Assembly: GCF_016428585.1 (NCBI RefSeq)
Contig: NZ_JAELVR010000003.1
Coordinates: 62,001 to 126,000, forward strand
Length of the DNA stretch: 64,000 nt
Source of the DNA: Sedimentitalea arenosa
GTDB taxonomy: Bacteria; Pseudomonadota; Alphaproteobacteria; Rhodobacterales; Rhodobacteraceae
Direction of reading: 5' to 3'
Shown here piece after piece: positions 38,882-49,773 of this stretch (its first letter is position 1; every line of letters begins with the position of its first letter). The position numbers were made by a program, and so were the translations under genes. Under the pieces are notes generated by a model. That model was not told where the DNA came from. It worked only from the letters and a program-made list of their open reading frames with translations, and made no database searches.

Positions 38882-40006
38882 TCAGGCGTGGCGTTTGACC
38901 AGCACCGATCCGACCGAATAGCCCGCGCCGAAGGAGCAGATCAGGCCGTAGTCACCGTCCTGCAGGTCGTCGGAATATTTCGAGAAGGCGATGATCGAGC
39001 CGGCCGAGGAGGTGTTCGCGTAATCCTGCAGGATGTTGGGCTGTTCGCCGGGTTCGGGCGTGCGGCCCAAGACCTTCTTGCCGATGAAGTCGTTCATCGT
39101 CTTGTTGGCCTGGTGCAGCCAGAGCCGTTTCAGGTCGCCGGCGTCGATCCCGTCATCGGCCATGTGGCCGGCGATATGGGCGCTGACCATCGGCAGCACT
39201 TCCTTGAAGACCTTGCGGCCGTTCTGCATGAACTGCATGTCGCGCCGGTCCTTGACGCCGTCGGGGCGCGAGCGGCGCAGGAAGCCGTTGTTGTTGCGGA
39301 TGTTGTTGGAGAACTCGGTGGCGCAGCGGGTCGAGACGATCTCGAAGGAGGGGCCCTTGGCATCCTCGGCGCGTTCGACGAGGGCGGCGGTGGCCACGTC
39401 GCCGAAGATGAAATGGCAGTCGCGGTCGCGCCACTCGAGATGGGCCGAGCAGATTTCCGGGTTTACAACCAAGGCCTTACGGACCGAGCCCGCGCGGATC
39501 ATGTCGGCTGCGGCTTGCAGGCCGAAGGTGGCGGAAGAGCAGGCGACGTTCATGTCGAAGGCGAAGCCGCCGGCGCCCAGCAGCTGCTGGATCTCGATGG
39601 CGACGGCGGGGTAGGCGCGTTCCATGTTGGAGGCGGCGCAGATCACGAGGTCGACCTCGGAGGCGTCGCGCCCGGCGGCGGCGAGCGCCTTGCGCGCGGC
39701 GTCCACACCCATCTCGGCCATCAGCGCGGGTTCGTCGTCGGAGCGCTGGCGCAGCAGGGGGTGCATCACCGCGGGATCGAGAATCCCTGACTTGTCAATG
39801 ACATGGCGCTGTTCGATGCCCGAGGCCTTGACGATGAACTCCTCGCTGGAATGCTCCTTGGCCTCGACCTCGCCGGCGGCGATGGCGGCGGCGTTCTCGG
39901 CGTTGAACCGGTCGGCATAGGCGTTGAACGCCTCGACCAGCTCGGCGTTGGTGATGGTCAGATCGGGGGTAAACACCCCGGTGCCGGTGATGGCGGGTGT
40001 GTGCAT
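38882..40006 (-). CDS. Beta-ketoacyl-ACP synthase III-type enzyme
   Basis: The 374-residue thiolase-fold enzyme has the FabH-like catalytic triad: Cys in DMNVACSSATFGL near residue 155, His in RLWLHQANKTMND near 295 and Asn in QDYANTSSAGSI near 330. The KAS III class starts fatty-acid or polyketide chains. The N-terminal segment with NAYADRFNAENAAAI is longer than in E. coli FabH (317 residues), so this belongs to the longer relatives that may use other starters. It is a lone gene with a strong GGAGGAG site. The frame upstream of 40006 is not conserved. Confidence 0.88.
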   Translation of the reverse strand: MHTPAITGTGVFTPDLTITNAELVEAFNAYADRFNAENAAAIAAGEVEAKEHSSEEFIVKASGIEQRHVIDKSGILDPAVMHPLLRQRSDDEPALMAEMGVDAARKALAAAGRDASEVDLVICAASNMERAYPAVAIEIQQLLGAGGFAFDMNVACSSATFGLQAAADMIRAGSVRKALVVNPEICSAHLEWRDRDCHFIFGDVATAALVERAEDAKGPSFEIVSTRCATEFSNNIRNNNGFLRRSRPDGVKDRRDMQFMQNGRKVFKEVLPMVSAHIAGHMADDGIDAGDLKRLWLHQANKTMNDFIGKKVLGRTPEPGEQPNILQDYANTSSAGSIIAFSKYSDDLQDGDYGLICSFGAGYSVGSVLVKRHA

Positions 40007-40180
40007 GAAAGGCTCCTCCGCAGGTCCGCAGATGTGGACCCAAAGCGCCCGCAAGGTCAAGTCAAACGGGGGTGTGCCAAGCGTGCAGATCGCGTGCATA
40101 CGCCGTGCAGACCGGTGGTGCATCCGCTTGTTAACCCTTTCGTCGCAGAGTCGGGCGCGTCCCAGAGCGAGGAGACCGAG

Positions 40181-40588
40181 ATGACCGCCACCGCCCCGAT
40201 GAAACCGAAACGCACCCGGCGCCAGGCCGAGAACGCCTATTACGTCGCCGAGGCGCTGGAGCGGCTGGAATACGACCTGCACACCCATCTGAACCACCTG
40301 CGGCGCATCCCGCCGGAATGGGAGCAGATCTATACCGAGCGCAGCCACCACAAGACGCGGATCACCATGCGGATCGACCAGGACGTGCTGAAGTTCTTCC
40401 GCTCGCTGGGGCCGGGCTACCAGCCGCGGATGAACGACGTGCTGCGCACCTTCATGCACGCCCGCCTGGCCGGGCTGATCGAGGGCGGGGAAACGATGAC
40501 CGAATTCCGCGACAACCGCTGGGCCGACCGCGACCGCCCGGAGTTCGGGGACATGGCGAAGCTGCTGGACGCCTCGGGCGGCGACTAG
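40181..40588 (+). CDS. BrnA-type antitoxin-family protein without a toxin partner
   Basis: The 135-residue protein has in its middle the BrnA ribbon-helix-helix-like motif: HHKTRITMRIDQDVLKFFRS, then GPGYQPRMNDVLRTFMHARL. BrnA proteins bind DNA and neutralise the BrnT RNase. Here no BrnT gene stands next to it on either side, and the protein is longer than usual with extra N-terminal helices (RRQAENAYYVAEALERLEYD), so it may be a stand-alone regulator. The ATG at 40181 follows a GAGGAGA site. Longer upstream frame is a shadow of the KAS III gene. Confidence 0.75.
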   Translation: MTATAPMKPKRTRRQAENAYYVAEALERLEYDLHTHLNHLRRIPPEWEQIYTERSHHKTRITMRIDQDVLKFFRSLGPGYQPRMNDVLRTFMHARLAGLIEGGETMTEFRDNRWADRDRPEFGDMAKLLDASGGD

Positions 40589-40594
40589 CGGCGA

Positions 40595-40843
40595 TCAGTG
40601 CAGGCGGGCCTGCACGAGATAGGCTGCGACCGAGGTTTCCCCCAGCGCGCGCAGGGCCTCGAGCCGGTGCAGCCCCTCAACCAGGATGAAGCCGGCGCCA
40701 TCACTTCGCACTTGGATCGGCGTCGTCTGGCCATTTTCGATCATGTCTTCCGCGAGCGCCTGCACCTTGGCCGTATCCAACGTCTTGGCCCTCTTGGTGG
40801 GAACGCGGACGTCGGCAAGGGCGATGGACTGTTTCTGTAGCAT
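40595..40843 (-). CDS. Mini ParB-N/sulfiredoxin-like domain protein
   Basis: The 82-residue protein is a single ParB/Srx domain: VPTKRAKTLDTAKVQALAED, then ENGQTTPIQVRSDGAGFILV and the box II motif EGLHRLEALRALGE. There is no helix-turn-helix or dimer domain, so it is not a partition protein. Such minimal domains can be NTP-binding or nuclease-like modules. It converges with the BrnA gene (six-base gap) and lies 104 bases after the AT-rich NDT-like gene on the same strand. Confidence 0.75.
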   Translation of the reverse strand: MLQKQSIALADVRVPTKRAKTLDTAKVQALAEDMIENGQTTPIQVRSDGAGFILVEGLHRLEALRALGETSVAAYLVQARLH

Positions 40844-40947
40844 GCGTGAGCATGACCAGTATCGAAGAAGATTGAAAGGGCATACCTCATGATCGTGAAA
40901 GAATTTCCATGCAAAGCCGATTACGAGAAGAAATACTGAACACTCAT

Positions 40948-41601
40948 CTACAGTTTTCTCAGTTTATCAAGAAGTCGATCAGCTTCATAAGGTTGCAGGC
41001 CAGAAAACAGGGAATACAAATGATCTATTTGACGGTCGCCTTCGACGATTGATTGAGGGAAGTAGTAGTTCTCCGCCAAGGACTGCATTTGGTAGGCAAG
41101 TGCTTCAATCGCTGCGCCAACATCACCAGCGTCTCTAAATACAGCGCTTGTGTTCAGTGCGCGCTGTATAGGGCCGACATATTCATCAGCGCTCGAAAGA
41201 GCCGCGCTCGCTGCGCTTCTTATCTGTTCTTTCGCTGAAGCAACGCTGCTCAGATTGGTAATGTCAAAGAATACAGTTCTTTCACTTGCAATATCAAATG
41301 GAAGTTTTTCACCGGTCTGAGCGATTTGAACGATCGGGCGATTGAAGCTATGCCGAATTCCTACCTCATACATAACATTCGCATTCAACCCGGTTAGGTC
41401 CGCAATAACCAAATCGGACTCAAAAACGTTTTCGATTACGTCTTGAGTAATAGATCCCGGCTTTACAATCTTGTCTGCTCTGAGGATATCAAACGTATCG
41501 CCAATTGCAGGGGACAAAACATGTTCCATAACGTTGTCGGCGCGTTTTCTTTCCGGGCTTTCATCGCTTCCAATTGGTGTGACAAAAAATGCTTTCGACA
41601 T
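40948..41601 (-). CDS. Nucleoside 2-deoxyribosyltransferase/TIR-like protein, probably acquired
   Basis: The 217-residue protein begins MSKAFFVTPIGSDESPERKR and has LVIADLTGLNANVMYEVGIR near residue 65 and LPFDIASERTVFFD near 103. This F-x-TPIG ... R-x-AD ... IADLTG-x-N-x-x-YE-G pattern is shared by a family related to nucleoside deoxyribosyltransferases and TIR-like NAD-binding proteins, with the Glu in MYEVG as likely catalytic residue. The C-terminal 90 residues are helical and unknown. The gene is about 46 percent GC against about 65 around it. It starts six bases behind the carB stop with an AGGGG site inside carB, so it may be carried on the carB transcript. Confidence 0.7.
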   Translation of the reverse strand: MSKAFFVTPIGSDESPERKRADNVMEHVLSPAIGDTFDILRADKIVKPGSITQDVIENVFESDLVIADLTGLNANVMYEVGIRHSFNRPIVQIAQTGEKLPFDIASERTVFFDITNLSSVASAKEQIRSAASAALSSADEYVGPIQRALNTSAVFRDAGDVGAAIEALAYQMQSLAENYYFPQSIVEGDRQIDHLYSLFSGLQPYEADRLLDKLRKL

Positions 41602-41607
41602 GTCCGT

Positions 41608-44940
<3,333 letters not shown>

Positions 44941-45002
44941 GGCGCGGCCCCTTTTTGATGGCGAGTCGGCGCGCCGCCCCCGGGCGCGCACAAATTGTCT
45001 GC

Positions 45003-45030
45003 GTTATAGGGATGGGCCACGCAGGTGCAA
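45003..45030 (-). promoter_or_regulatory. Promoter of carB
   Basis: On the minus strand TTGCAC (45030-45025) and TATAAC (45008-45003) are 16 bases apart, about 63 bases before the carB ATG. Confidence 0.55.
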
Positions 45031-45060
45031 GGGGATTACCGGCGCGCTGGCACGGCTGTT

Positions 45061-45157
45061 TTCTTCTTGGCGCAAATACGGCCGCCGGAGGCAAGAAGAC
45101 TCCTTTGGCGCAACGCATGTTTTCCGCCTCCGGCGGCCGTATTTTAACCAAGAAGAA
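45061..45157. repeat. Long imperfect inverted repeat (interspersed-repeat type)
   Basis: TTCTTCTTGG (45061-45070) and a 17-base block ATACGGCCGCCGGAGGC (45076-45092) pair perfectly with 45126-45142 and 45148-45157, with five unpaired bases on each side between blocks and a 33-base centre. The centre itself repeats TTGGCGCAA and AAGAAGA from the left arm, as if two copies of one element lie head to head. The right end (GTATTTTAACCAAGAAGAAA) resembles a sequence at 55023-55042. It sits between the carB promoter and the bchE operators. Confidence 0.75.
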
Positions 45158-45278
45158 ACCCTTTCGCGTTTTTCTTTCGGGGCGGTACAGGCTGCCGAGC
45201 CGATGACCGCCCAAGGAGAAGGCCAGGAGCTTTCGACCCGCCCGCGGCCCCGCCGTGGTCGGCTTTCCCCCTCTCGAT

Positions 45279-45292
45279 TTGATATGTGTCAA
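45279..45292 (+). promoter_or_regulatory. FnrL-type site before bchE
   Basis: TTGAT-ATGT-GTCAA matches the FNR/FnrL consensus TTGAT-N4-ATCAA at nine of ten positions. FnrL activates bchE and other photosynthesis genes at low oxygen in Rhodobacter. A TATAGT at 45305-45310 may be the -10; distance to the site is shorter than the classic spacing, so the exact promoter is open. Confidence 0.65.
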
Positions 45293-45304
45293 GTTTAAGT
45301 GACA
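45287..45304 (+). promoter_or_regulatory. PpsR/CrtJ-type operator before bchE
   Basis: TGTCAAGTTTAAGTGACA is an exact TGT-N12-ACA palindrome, the binding consensus of the aerobic photosynthesis repressor PpsR (CrtJ). It shares six bases with the FnrL-type site. A third half-site, TGTCA at 45312-45316, follows seven bases after it. Confidence 0.75.
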
Positions 45305-45345
45305 TATAGTGTGTCATCCTGAGTTGATAATCCGGGAGGTCAGCC

Positions 45346-47031
45346 ATGCGTATTCTCTTCGTTCACCCCAATTATCGCTCGGGCGGGGCCGAGATCGCGG
45401 GAAGCTGGCCGCCGGCCTGGGTCGCCTACCTGACGGGGCATCTCCGCTCGGCCGGGTTCGACGACATCCATTTCATCGATGCGATGACCAACGATATCGA
45501 GGACGGGGCGCTGGGCGAGCAGATCGCGGCACTGAAGCCCGACGTGGTCGGGGTCACCGCGATCACGCCATCGATCTACAAGGCGGAGGAGGTGTTGCGG
45601 CTGGCGCAGCTCCATTGTCCGGACGCGGTGCGGGTGATGGGCGGGGTCCATGCGACCTTCATGTACAAGCAGGTCCTGAGCGAGGCGCCCTGGATCGACG
45701 TGATCGTGCGCGGCGAGGGCGAGGAGATCTGTCGCGATCTGATGTGCGCCATCCGCGACGGGGGCTGGCCCGAGACCCGGCGCCAGATCAAGGGGCTGGC
45801 CTTCATCGATGGCGATGAGATCGTCGCCACGCAGGCCGCCAGCACGGTCAAGGATCTGGATGCGATCAACCCGGACTGGACCATCCTGGAATGGGAGAAA
45901 TACATCTACATCCCGCTGAACACGCGCGTCGCCATCCCGAACATGGCGCGCGGTTGCCCGTTCACCTGTTCGTTCTGCTCGCAATGGAAGTTCTGGCGCG
46001 ACTATCGCGTGCGCGACCCGAAGAAGGTGGTCGACGAGATCGAGACGCTGGTCCGGGAGCAGGATATCGGCTTCTTCATCCTCGCGGACGAGGAACCCAC
46101 CATCAACCGCAAGAAATTCATCCAGTTCTGCGAGGAACTGATCGCGCGCGGCCTGCCGGACAAGGTGAAATGGGGCATCAACACCCGCGTCACCGACATC
46201 ATGCGCGACAAGGAGTTGCTGAAGTTCTACCGCGAGGCGGGGCTGGTGCATGTCAGTCTTGGCACCGAGGCGGCGGCGCAGCTCAAGCTGGACCAGTTCA
46301 ACAAGGAAACCAAGGTCGAGGAAAACAAGGAAGCGATCCGCCTCTTGCGCGAGGCTGACATCCTGGTCGAGGCGCAGTTCATCGTGGGCCTGGACAACGA
46401 AACGCCCGAGACGCTGAACGAGACCTACAAGATGGCCTGGGACTGGCAGCCGGATCTGGCCAACTGGGCGATGTACACGCCCTGGCCCTTCACGCCGCTG
46501 TTTCAGGAACTCAAGGACAAGGTCGAGGTGTTCGATTTCTCCCGCTACAATTTCGTCACCCCGATCATGAAGCCCAAGGCGATGGAGCGGGGCGAATTGC
46601 TCGACGGGGTGATGAACAACTACCGCCGCTTCTACATGAAGAAGGCGCTGTTTCATTACCCGTGGCGCGGCACCGGGTTCCGCCGGCGCTACCTGCTCGG
46701 GTGTCTGAAGGCCTTCGCCAAGGCCGGATTCGCGCGCACCTTCTATGATCTGGGCAAGGTCGGCTACACCGGGCCGCAATCCAAGAACAAGCTTGATTTC
46801 CATTTCGACGAGACCCGCACCATCGCCGAGGCGCAGATGGAGGACTGGGAAGCCAGTGCCGACAAGGCCGCCCGCGCCGCCGAACGGCGTGAAGCGATCC
46901 GCGCGCAGGGCAAGGAACGCGCCAAAGAACGCGCGTTCAAGATGCCCGACACCGGCTTGCCCGCCTCTGGGCGGGACGGAACCGAGGTGAAAGCCTGCGG
47001 CGGCGGCGCCCAGCAGATGGAAGATGTCTGA
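45346..47031 (+). CDS. bchE: Oxygen-independent Mg-protoporphyrin IX monomethyl ester cyclase
   Basis: BchE closes the fifth ring of bacteriochlorophyll without oxygen. The 561-residue protein has an N-terminal B12-binding domain ([29 protein letters not shown]) and a radical SAM domain with the cluster motif [10 protein letters not shown] (Cys204, 208, 211). The C-terminal third ([23 protein letters not shown]) is BchE-specific, which separates it from other B12 radical SAM proteins. GGGAGG stands before the ATG. bchJ overlaps its end by eight bases. The enzyme needs cobalamin, linking it to the cob operon of the window. Confidence 0.95.
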   Translation: MRILFVHPNYRSGGAEIAGSWPPAWVAYLTGHLRSAGFDDIHFIDAMTNDIEDGALGEQIAALKPDVVGVTAITPSIYKAEEVLRLAQLHCPDAVRVMGGVHATFMYKQVLSEAPWIDVIVRGEGEEICRDLMCAIRDGGWPETRRQIKGLAFIDGDEIVATQAASTVKDLDAINPDWTILEWEKYIYIPLNTRVAIPNMARGCPFTCSFCSQWKFWRDYRVRDPKKVVDEIETLVREQDIGFFILADEEPTINRKKFIQFCEELIARGLPDKVKWGINTRVTDIMRDKELLKFYREAGLVHVSLGTEAAAQLKLDQFNKETKVEENKEAIRLLREADILVEAQFIVGLDNETPETLNETYKMAWDWQPDLANWAMYTPWPFTPLFQELKDKVEVFDFSRYNFVTPIMKPKAMERGELLDGVMNNYRRFYMKKALFHYPWRGTGFRRRYLLGCLKAFAKAGFARTFYDLGKVGYTGPQSKNKLDFHFDETRTIAEAQMEDWEASADKAARAAERREAIRAQGKERAKERAFKMPDTGLPASGRDGTEVKACGGGAQQMEDV

Positions 47032-47602
47032 CACCGGCCTGATCGGCCCCAATGCGATCCTGCAACTGCTGCCCGTGCTGGACCGCGCAGGCGGCCCTGC
47101 GCTGCGCGGACAGCTTTTGCAGGCCGCCGACGTCACGGTGCCCGACGGCACCACCATGATCGACGAGGCCCCCGCCGCACGGCTGCATCAGCAGTTGCGC
47201 CGCGCCTTGCCCGACCGGGCGGCGGCGCTGCTGAGCGAGGCGGGGACCGGGACCGCCGATTACATACTGGCCCACCGCATTCCCCGCGCGGCACAGATCC
47301 TGCTGAAGGCACTGCCCGCGCCGCTTGCGGCCCGTCTGCTGGCCAAGGCGATCGACCGCCATGCCTGGACCTTTGCCGGATCGGGGGGCTTTACCGTGAT
47401 TTCGCCCACCTGTTTCGACATCTGCGACAATCCGGTCGTGCGCGGTGAACTGGCCGACCGCCCGATCTGTGATTGGCACGCGGCGGTCTTTGCGCGACTG
47501 TATCAGGTGTTGGTGCATGGCGACGCCGTCTGCCGCGAAACCGCCTGCTGCGCGCAGGGCGCGCGGGCCTGCCGGTTCGAGCTGACCCGCGGCCTCTCTT
47601 GA
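47024..47602 (+). CDS. bchJ: BchJ, V4R-domain bacteriochlorophyll protein
   Basis: The 192-residue protein carries a V4R domain in its C-terminal half: [36 protein letters not shown] and closing cysteines [18 protein letters not shown]. BchJ was first named a 4-vinyl reductase but is now thought to assist the pathway, perhaps as a substrate carrier. It overlaps bchE by eight bases, the gene order known from Rhodobacter. No other photosynthesis gene is in the window. Confidence 0.9.
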   Translation: MSDTGLIGPNAILQLLPVLDRAGGPALRGQLLQAADVTVPDGTTMIDEAPAARLHQQLRRALPDRAAALLSEAGTGTADYILAHRIPRAAQILLKALPAPLAARLLAKAIDRHAWTFAGSGGFTVISPTCFDICDNPVVRGELADRPICDWHAAVFARLYQVLVHGDAVCRETACCAQGARACRFELTRGLS

Positions 47603-47627
47603 CTTCCCCTCTCAGGCAATGTGTATC
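47599..47627 (+). promoter_or_regulatory. Promoter of aspS
   Basis: TTGACT (47599-47604) and TGTATC (47622-47627) are 17 bases apart, beginning inside the bchJ stop and ending 36 bases before the aspS ATG. Confidence 0.5.
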
Positions 47628-47663
47628 GGCCCGACGCAGCCAAACGCCCTTGGAGGGAACCTC

Positions 47664-49652
47664 ATGCACGCCTATCGCAGCCACACCTGCGCCGATCTGA
47701 CCGCCGCCAATGTCGGGGAGACCGTCCGCCTGTCGGGCTGGGTGCATCGCGTGCGCGACCATGGCGGCGTTCTGTTCATCGACCTGCGCGACCATTACGG
47801 CGTGACGCAGGTGCTGTGCGACGGCGACAGCGCCGCCTTCACGGCGCTGGAAAAGGTGCGCAGCGAGTGGTGCATTCGCATCGATGGCGAGGTCAAGGCG
47901 CGCGATCCCGAACTGGTGAACCCCAAGCTGCCGACCGGCGAGATCGAGGTCTATGTGCGTGAGCTCGAGGTTCTGGGGGCCGCGGACGAGCTGCCCCTGA
48001 TCGTCTTCGGCGACCAGGACTATCCCGAGGAAACCCGCCTGCGCTATCGCTATCTGGACCTGCGCCGCGAGGCGATGCAGAAGAACATGACCCTGCGCAG
48101 CGACGTGGTGGCCAGCATCCGCCGCCGCATGTGGGACCAGAAGTTCCGCGAGTACCAGACGCCGATCATCACCGCCTCGTCGCCCGAAGGCGCGCGCGAT
48201 TTCCTCGTGCCCAGCCGCCTGCATCCGGGCAAGTTCTATGCGCTGCCGCAGGCGCCGCAGCAGTTCAAGCAGCTGATCATGGTCAGCGGCTTTGACAAGT
48301 ATTTCCAGATCGCGCCCTGTTTCCGCGATGAAGATCCCCGCGCCGACCGCAGCCCGACGGATTTCTACCAGCTCGACATGGAAATGTCCTTCGTCACCCA
48401 GCAGGACGTGTTCGACGCGATCCAGCCGGTGCTGGCGGGCGTGTTCGAAGAGTTCGGCGGCGGCCGCAAGGTCGACCGGGTCTGGCCGCAGATCAGCTAT
48501 CGCGACGCCGCCCTTTGGTATGGCACCGACAAGCCCGACCTCAGGAACCCGATCAAGATGCAGGACTGCTCGGAGCATTTCCGCGGCTCGGGCTTCGCGA
48601 TCTTTGCCAAGCTGCTGGAACAGGACGGCACCGAGATCCGCGCCATTCCGGCCCCCGGCGGCGGGTCGCGCAAGTTCTGCGACCGGATGAACGCCTTTGC
48701 CCAGAAGGAAGGGCTGCCCGGCATGGGCTATATCTTCTGGCGGGAACGCGGAGACACAAGCTTCGAGGATAAACTTGAAGCAGTTGGAGCATTGCGGAAT
48801 CTGTTATGGAGCAAAGTGCAAGGCAAGGATGCGGCGACGCAGCTAAACTCACATTTTGAGATGCTCGCTCAATCGGAGCAGGCGCTTGGTGCAGATAGAA
48901 TTAGGCAAGCCCTTCTAGACAATGATCTTGAAAAGGCAAGATTCTTGACCAATGCATATTTTGGCGAGTTTGAAGCCGCCGGTCCGCTGGCCAAGAACAT
49001 CGGCCCCGAGCGCACCGAGGCGATCCGCCAGCAACTGGGCCTTGGCGTGGGCGATGCGGCCTTCTTCCTCGGCGGCAAGCCGTCGGCTTTCGAGCGGGTG
49101 GCGGGCAAGGCGCGCGACGTGATCGGCGAGGAGCTGAACCTGACCGACAAAGACCGGTTCGCCTTTGCCTGGATCGTGGATTTCCCGATCTACGAGAAGG
49201 ACGAGGATACCGGCAGGATCGATTTCGAGCACAACCCGTTCTCGATGCCGCAGGGCGGGATGGAAGCGCTGCAGGGTGATCCGCTGAAGGTGCTGGGCTA
49301 TCAGTACGACCTCGCGTGCAACGGGTACGAGCTGGTGTCCGGCGCGATCCGGAACCACAAGCCCGAGATCATGTTCAAGGCCTTCGAGATTGCGGGCTAT
49401 GACGAATCCGAGGTGCGCAAGCGCTTTGGCGGCATGGTCAACGCCTTCCAGTACGGCGCGCCGCCGCACGGGGGCTGTGCGGCCGGCATCGACCGCATCG
49501 TCATGCTGCTGGCGGACGAGGCGAACATCCGCGAGGTCATCATGTTCCCGATGAACCAGCGCGCCGAGGACCTGATGATGTCGGCCCCCTCCGAGCCGAC
49601 GAGCGATCAGCTGATGGAGCTTGGCCTGCGGGTGATCCCGCAGGAGGACTGA
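47664..49652 (+). CDS. aspS: Aspartyl-tRNA synthetase with an in-frame insertion
   Basis: AspRS charges tRNA with aspartate. The protein has the N-terminal OB fold ([20 protein letters not shown]), class II motifs 2 and 3 ([33 protein letters not shown]) and the bacterial GAD domain. Length is 662 residues against about 590 usual. The extra part is residues 364-436 (48753-48971), AT-rich and unlike any AspRS segment, lying in a loop of the GAD domain between YIFWRERG and [11 protein letters not shown]. The frame is intact across it and all catalytic residues are present, so the enzyme is presumably active; it is the essential AspRS copy as far as the window shows. GGAGGG precedes the ATG. Confidence 0.95.
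   Translation: MHAYRSHTCADLTAANVGETVRLSGWVHRVRDHGGVLFIDLRDHYGVTQVLCDGDSAAFTALEKVRSEWCIRIDGEVKARDPELVNPKLPTGEIEVYVRELEVLGAADELPLIVFGDQDYPEETRLRYRYLDLRREAMQKNMTLRSDVVASIRRRMWDQKFREYQTPIITASSPEGARDFLVPSRLHPGKFYALPQAPQQFKQLIMVSGFDKYFQIAPCFRDEDPRADRSPTDFYQLDMEMSFVTQQDVFDAIQPVLAGVFEEFGGGRKVDRVWPQISYRDAALWYGTDKPDLRNPIKMQDCSEHFRGSGFAIFAKLLEQDGTEIRAIPAPGGGSRKFCDRMNAFAQKEGLPGMGYIFWRERGDTSFEDKLEAVGALRNLLWSKVQGKDAATQLNSHFEMLAQSEQALGADRIRQALLDNDLEKARFLTNAYFGEFEAAGPLAKNIGPERTEAIRQQLGLGVGDAAFFLGGKPSAFERVAGKARDVIGEELNLTDKDRFAFAWIVDFPIYEKDEDTGRIDFEHNPFSMPQGGMEALQGDPLKVLGYQYDLACNGYELVSGAIRNHKPEIMFKAFEIAGYDESEVRKRFGGMVNAFQYGAPPHGGCAAGIDRIVMLLADEANIREVIMFPMNQRAEDLMMSAPSEPTSDQLMELGLRVIPQED
48753..48971 (+). other. 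219-bp AT-rich in-frame insertion in aspS
   Basis: These 73 codons have no counterpart in ordinary AspRS, where the residues before and after (FWRE ... [11 protein letters not shown]) are nearly adjacent. GC falls from about 65 percent to about 47, and to 38 in 48901-48960, with codons rare in the host (TTA, ATA, AGA). The encoded peptide is strongly helical and charged ([34 protein letters not shown]). No stop, no clear terminal repeat and no strong internal palindrome were seen. It looks like a foreign segment that inserted without breaking the frame; its origin is unknown. Confidence 0.8.
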
Positions 49653-49773
49653 ACCGGGCTGCGCTGAAATCCGCGCGCGGGCGCACACGGTTGCGTGACG
49701 GGCAGGTGCGGCGCTGCAATCGTGGCGCGCATCGCCTATATTGGCCTCAGTGGAATCGACAGAGGCCCGTGCC

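Noticed and set aside
40890..40940. Tiny plus-strand frame MIVKEFPCKADYEKKY
   Set aside because: Sixteen codons in AT-rich DNA between two genes, without a ribosome site; expected by chance.
45340..47157. 605-residue minus-strand open frame
   Set aside because: Antisense to bchE and bchJ; no family-like segments.
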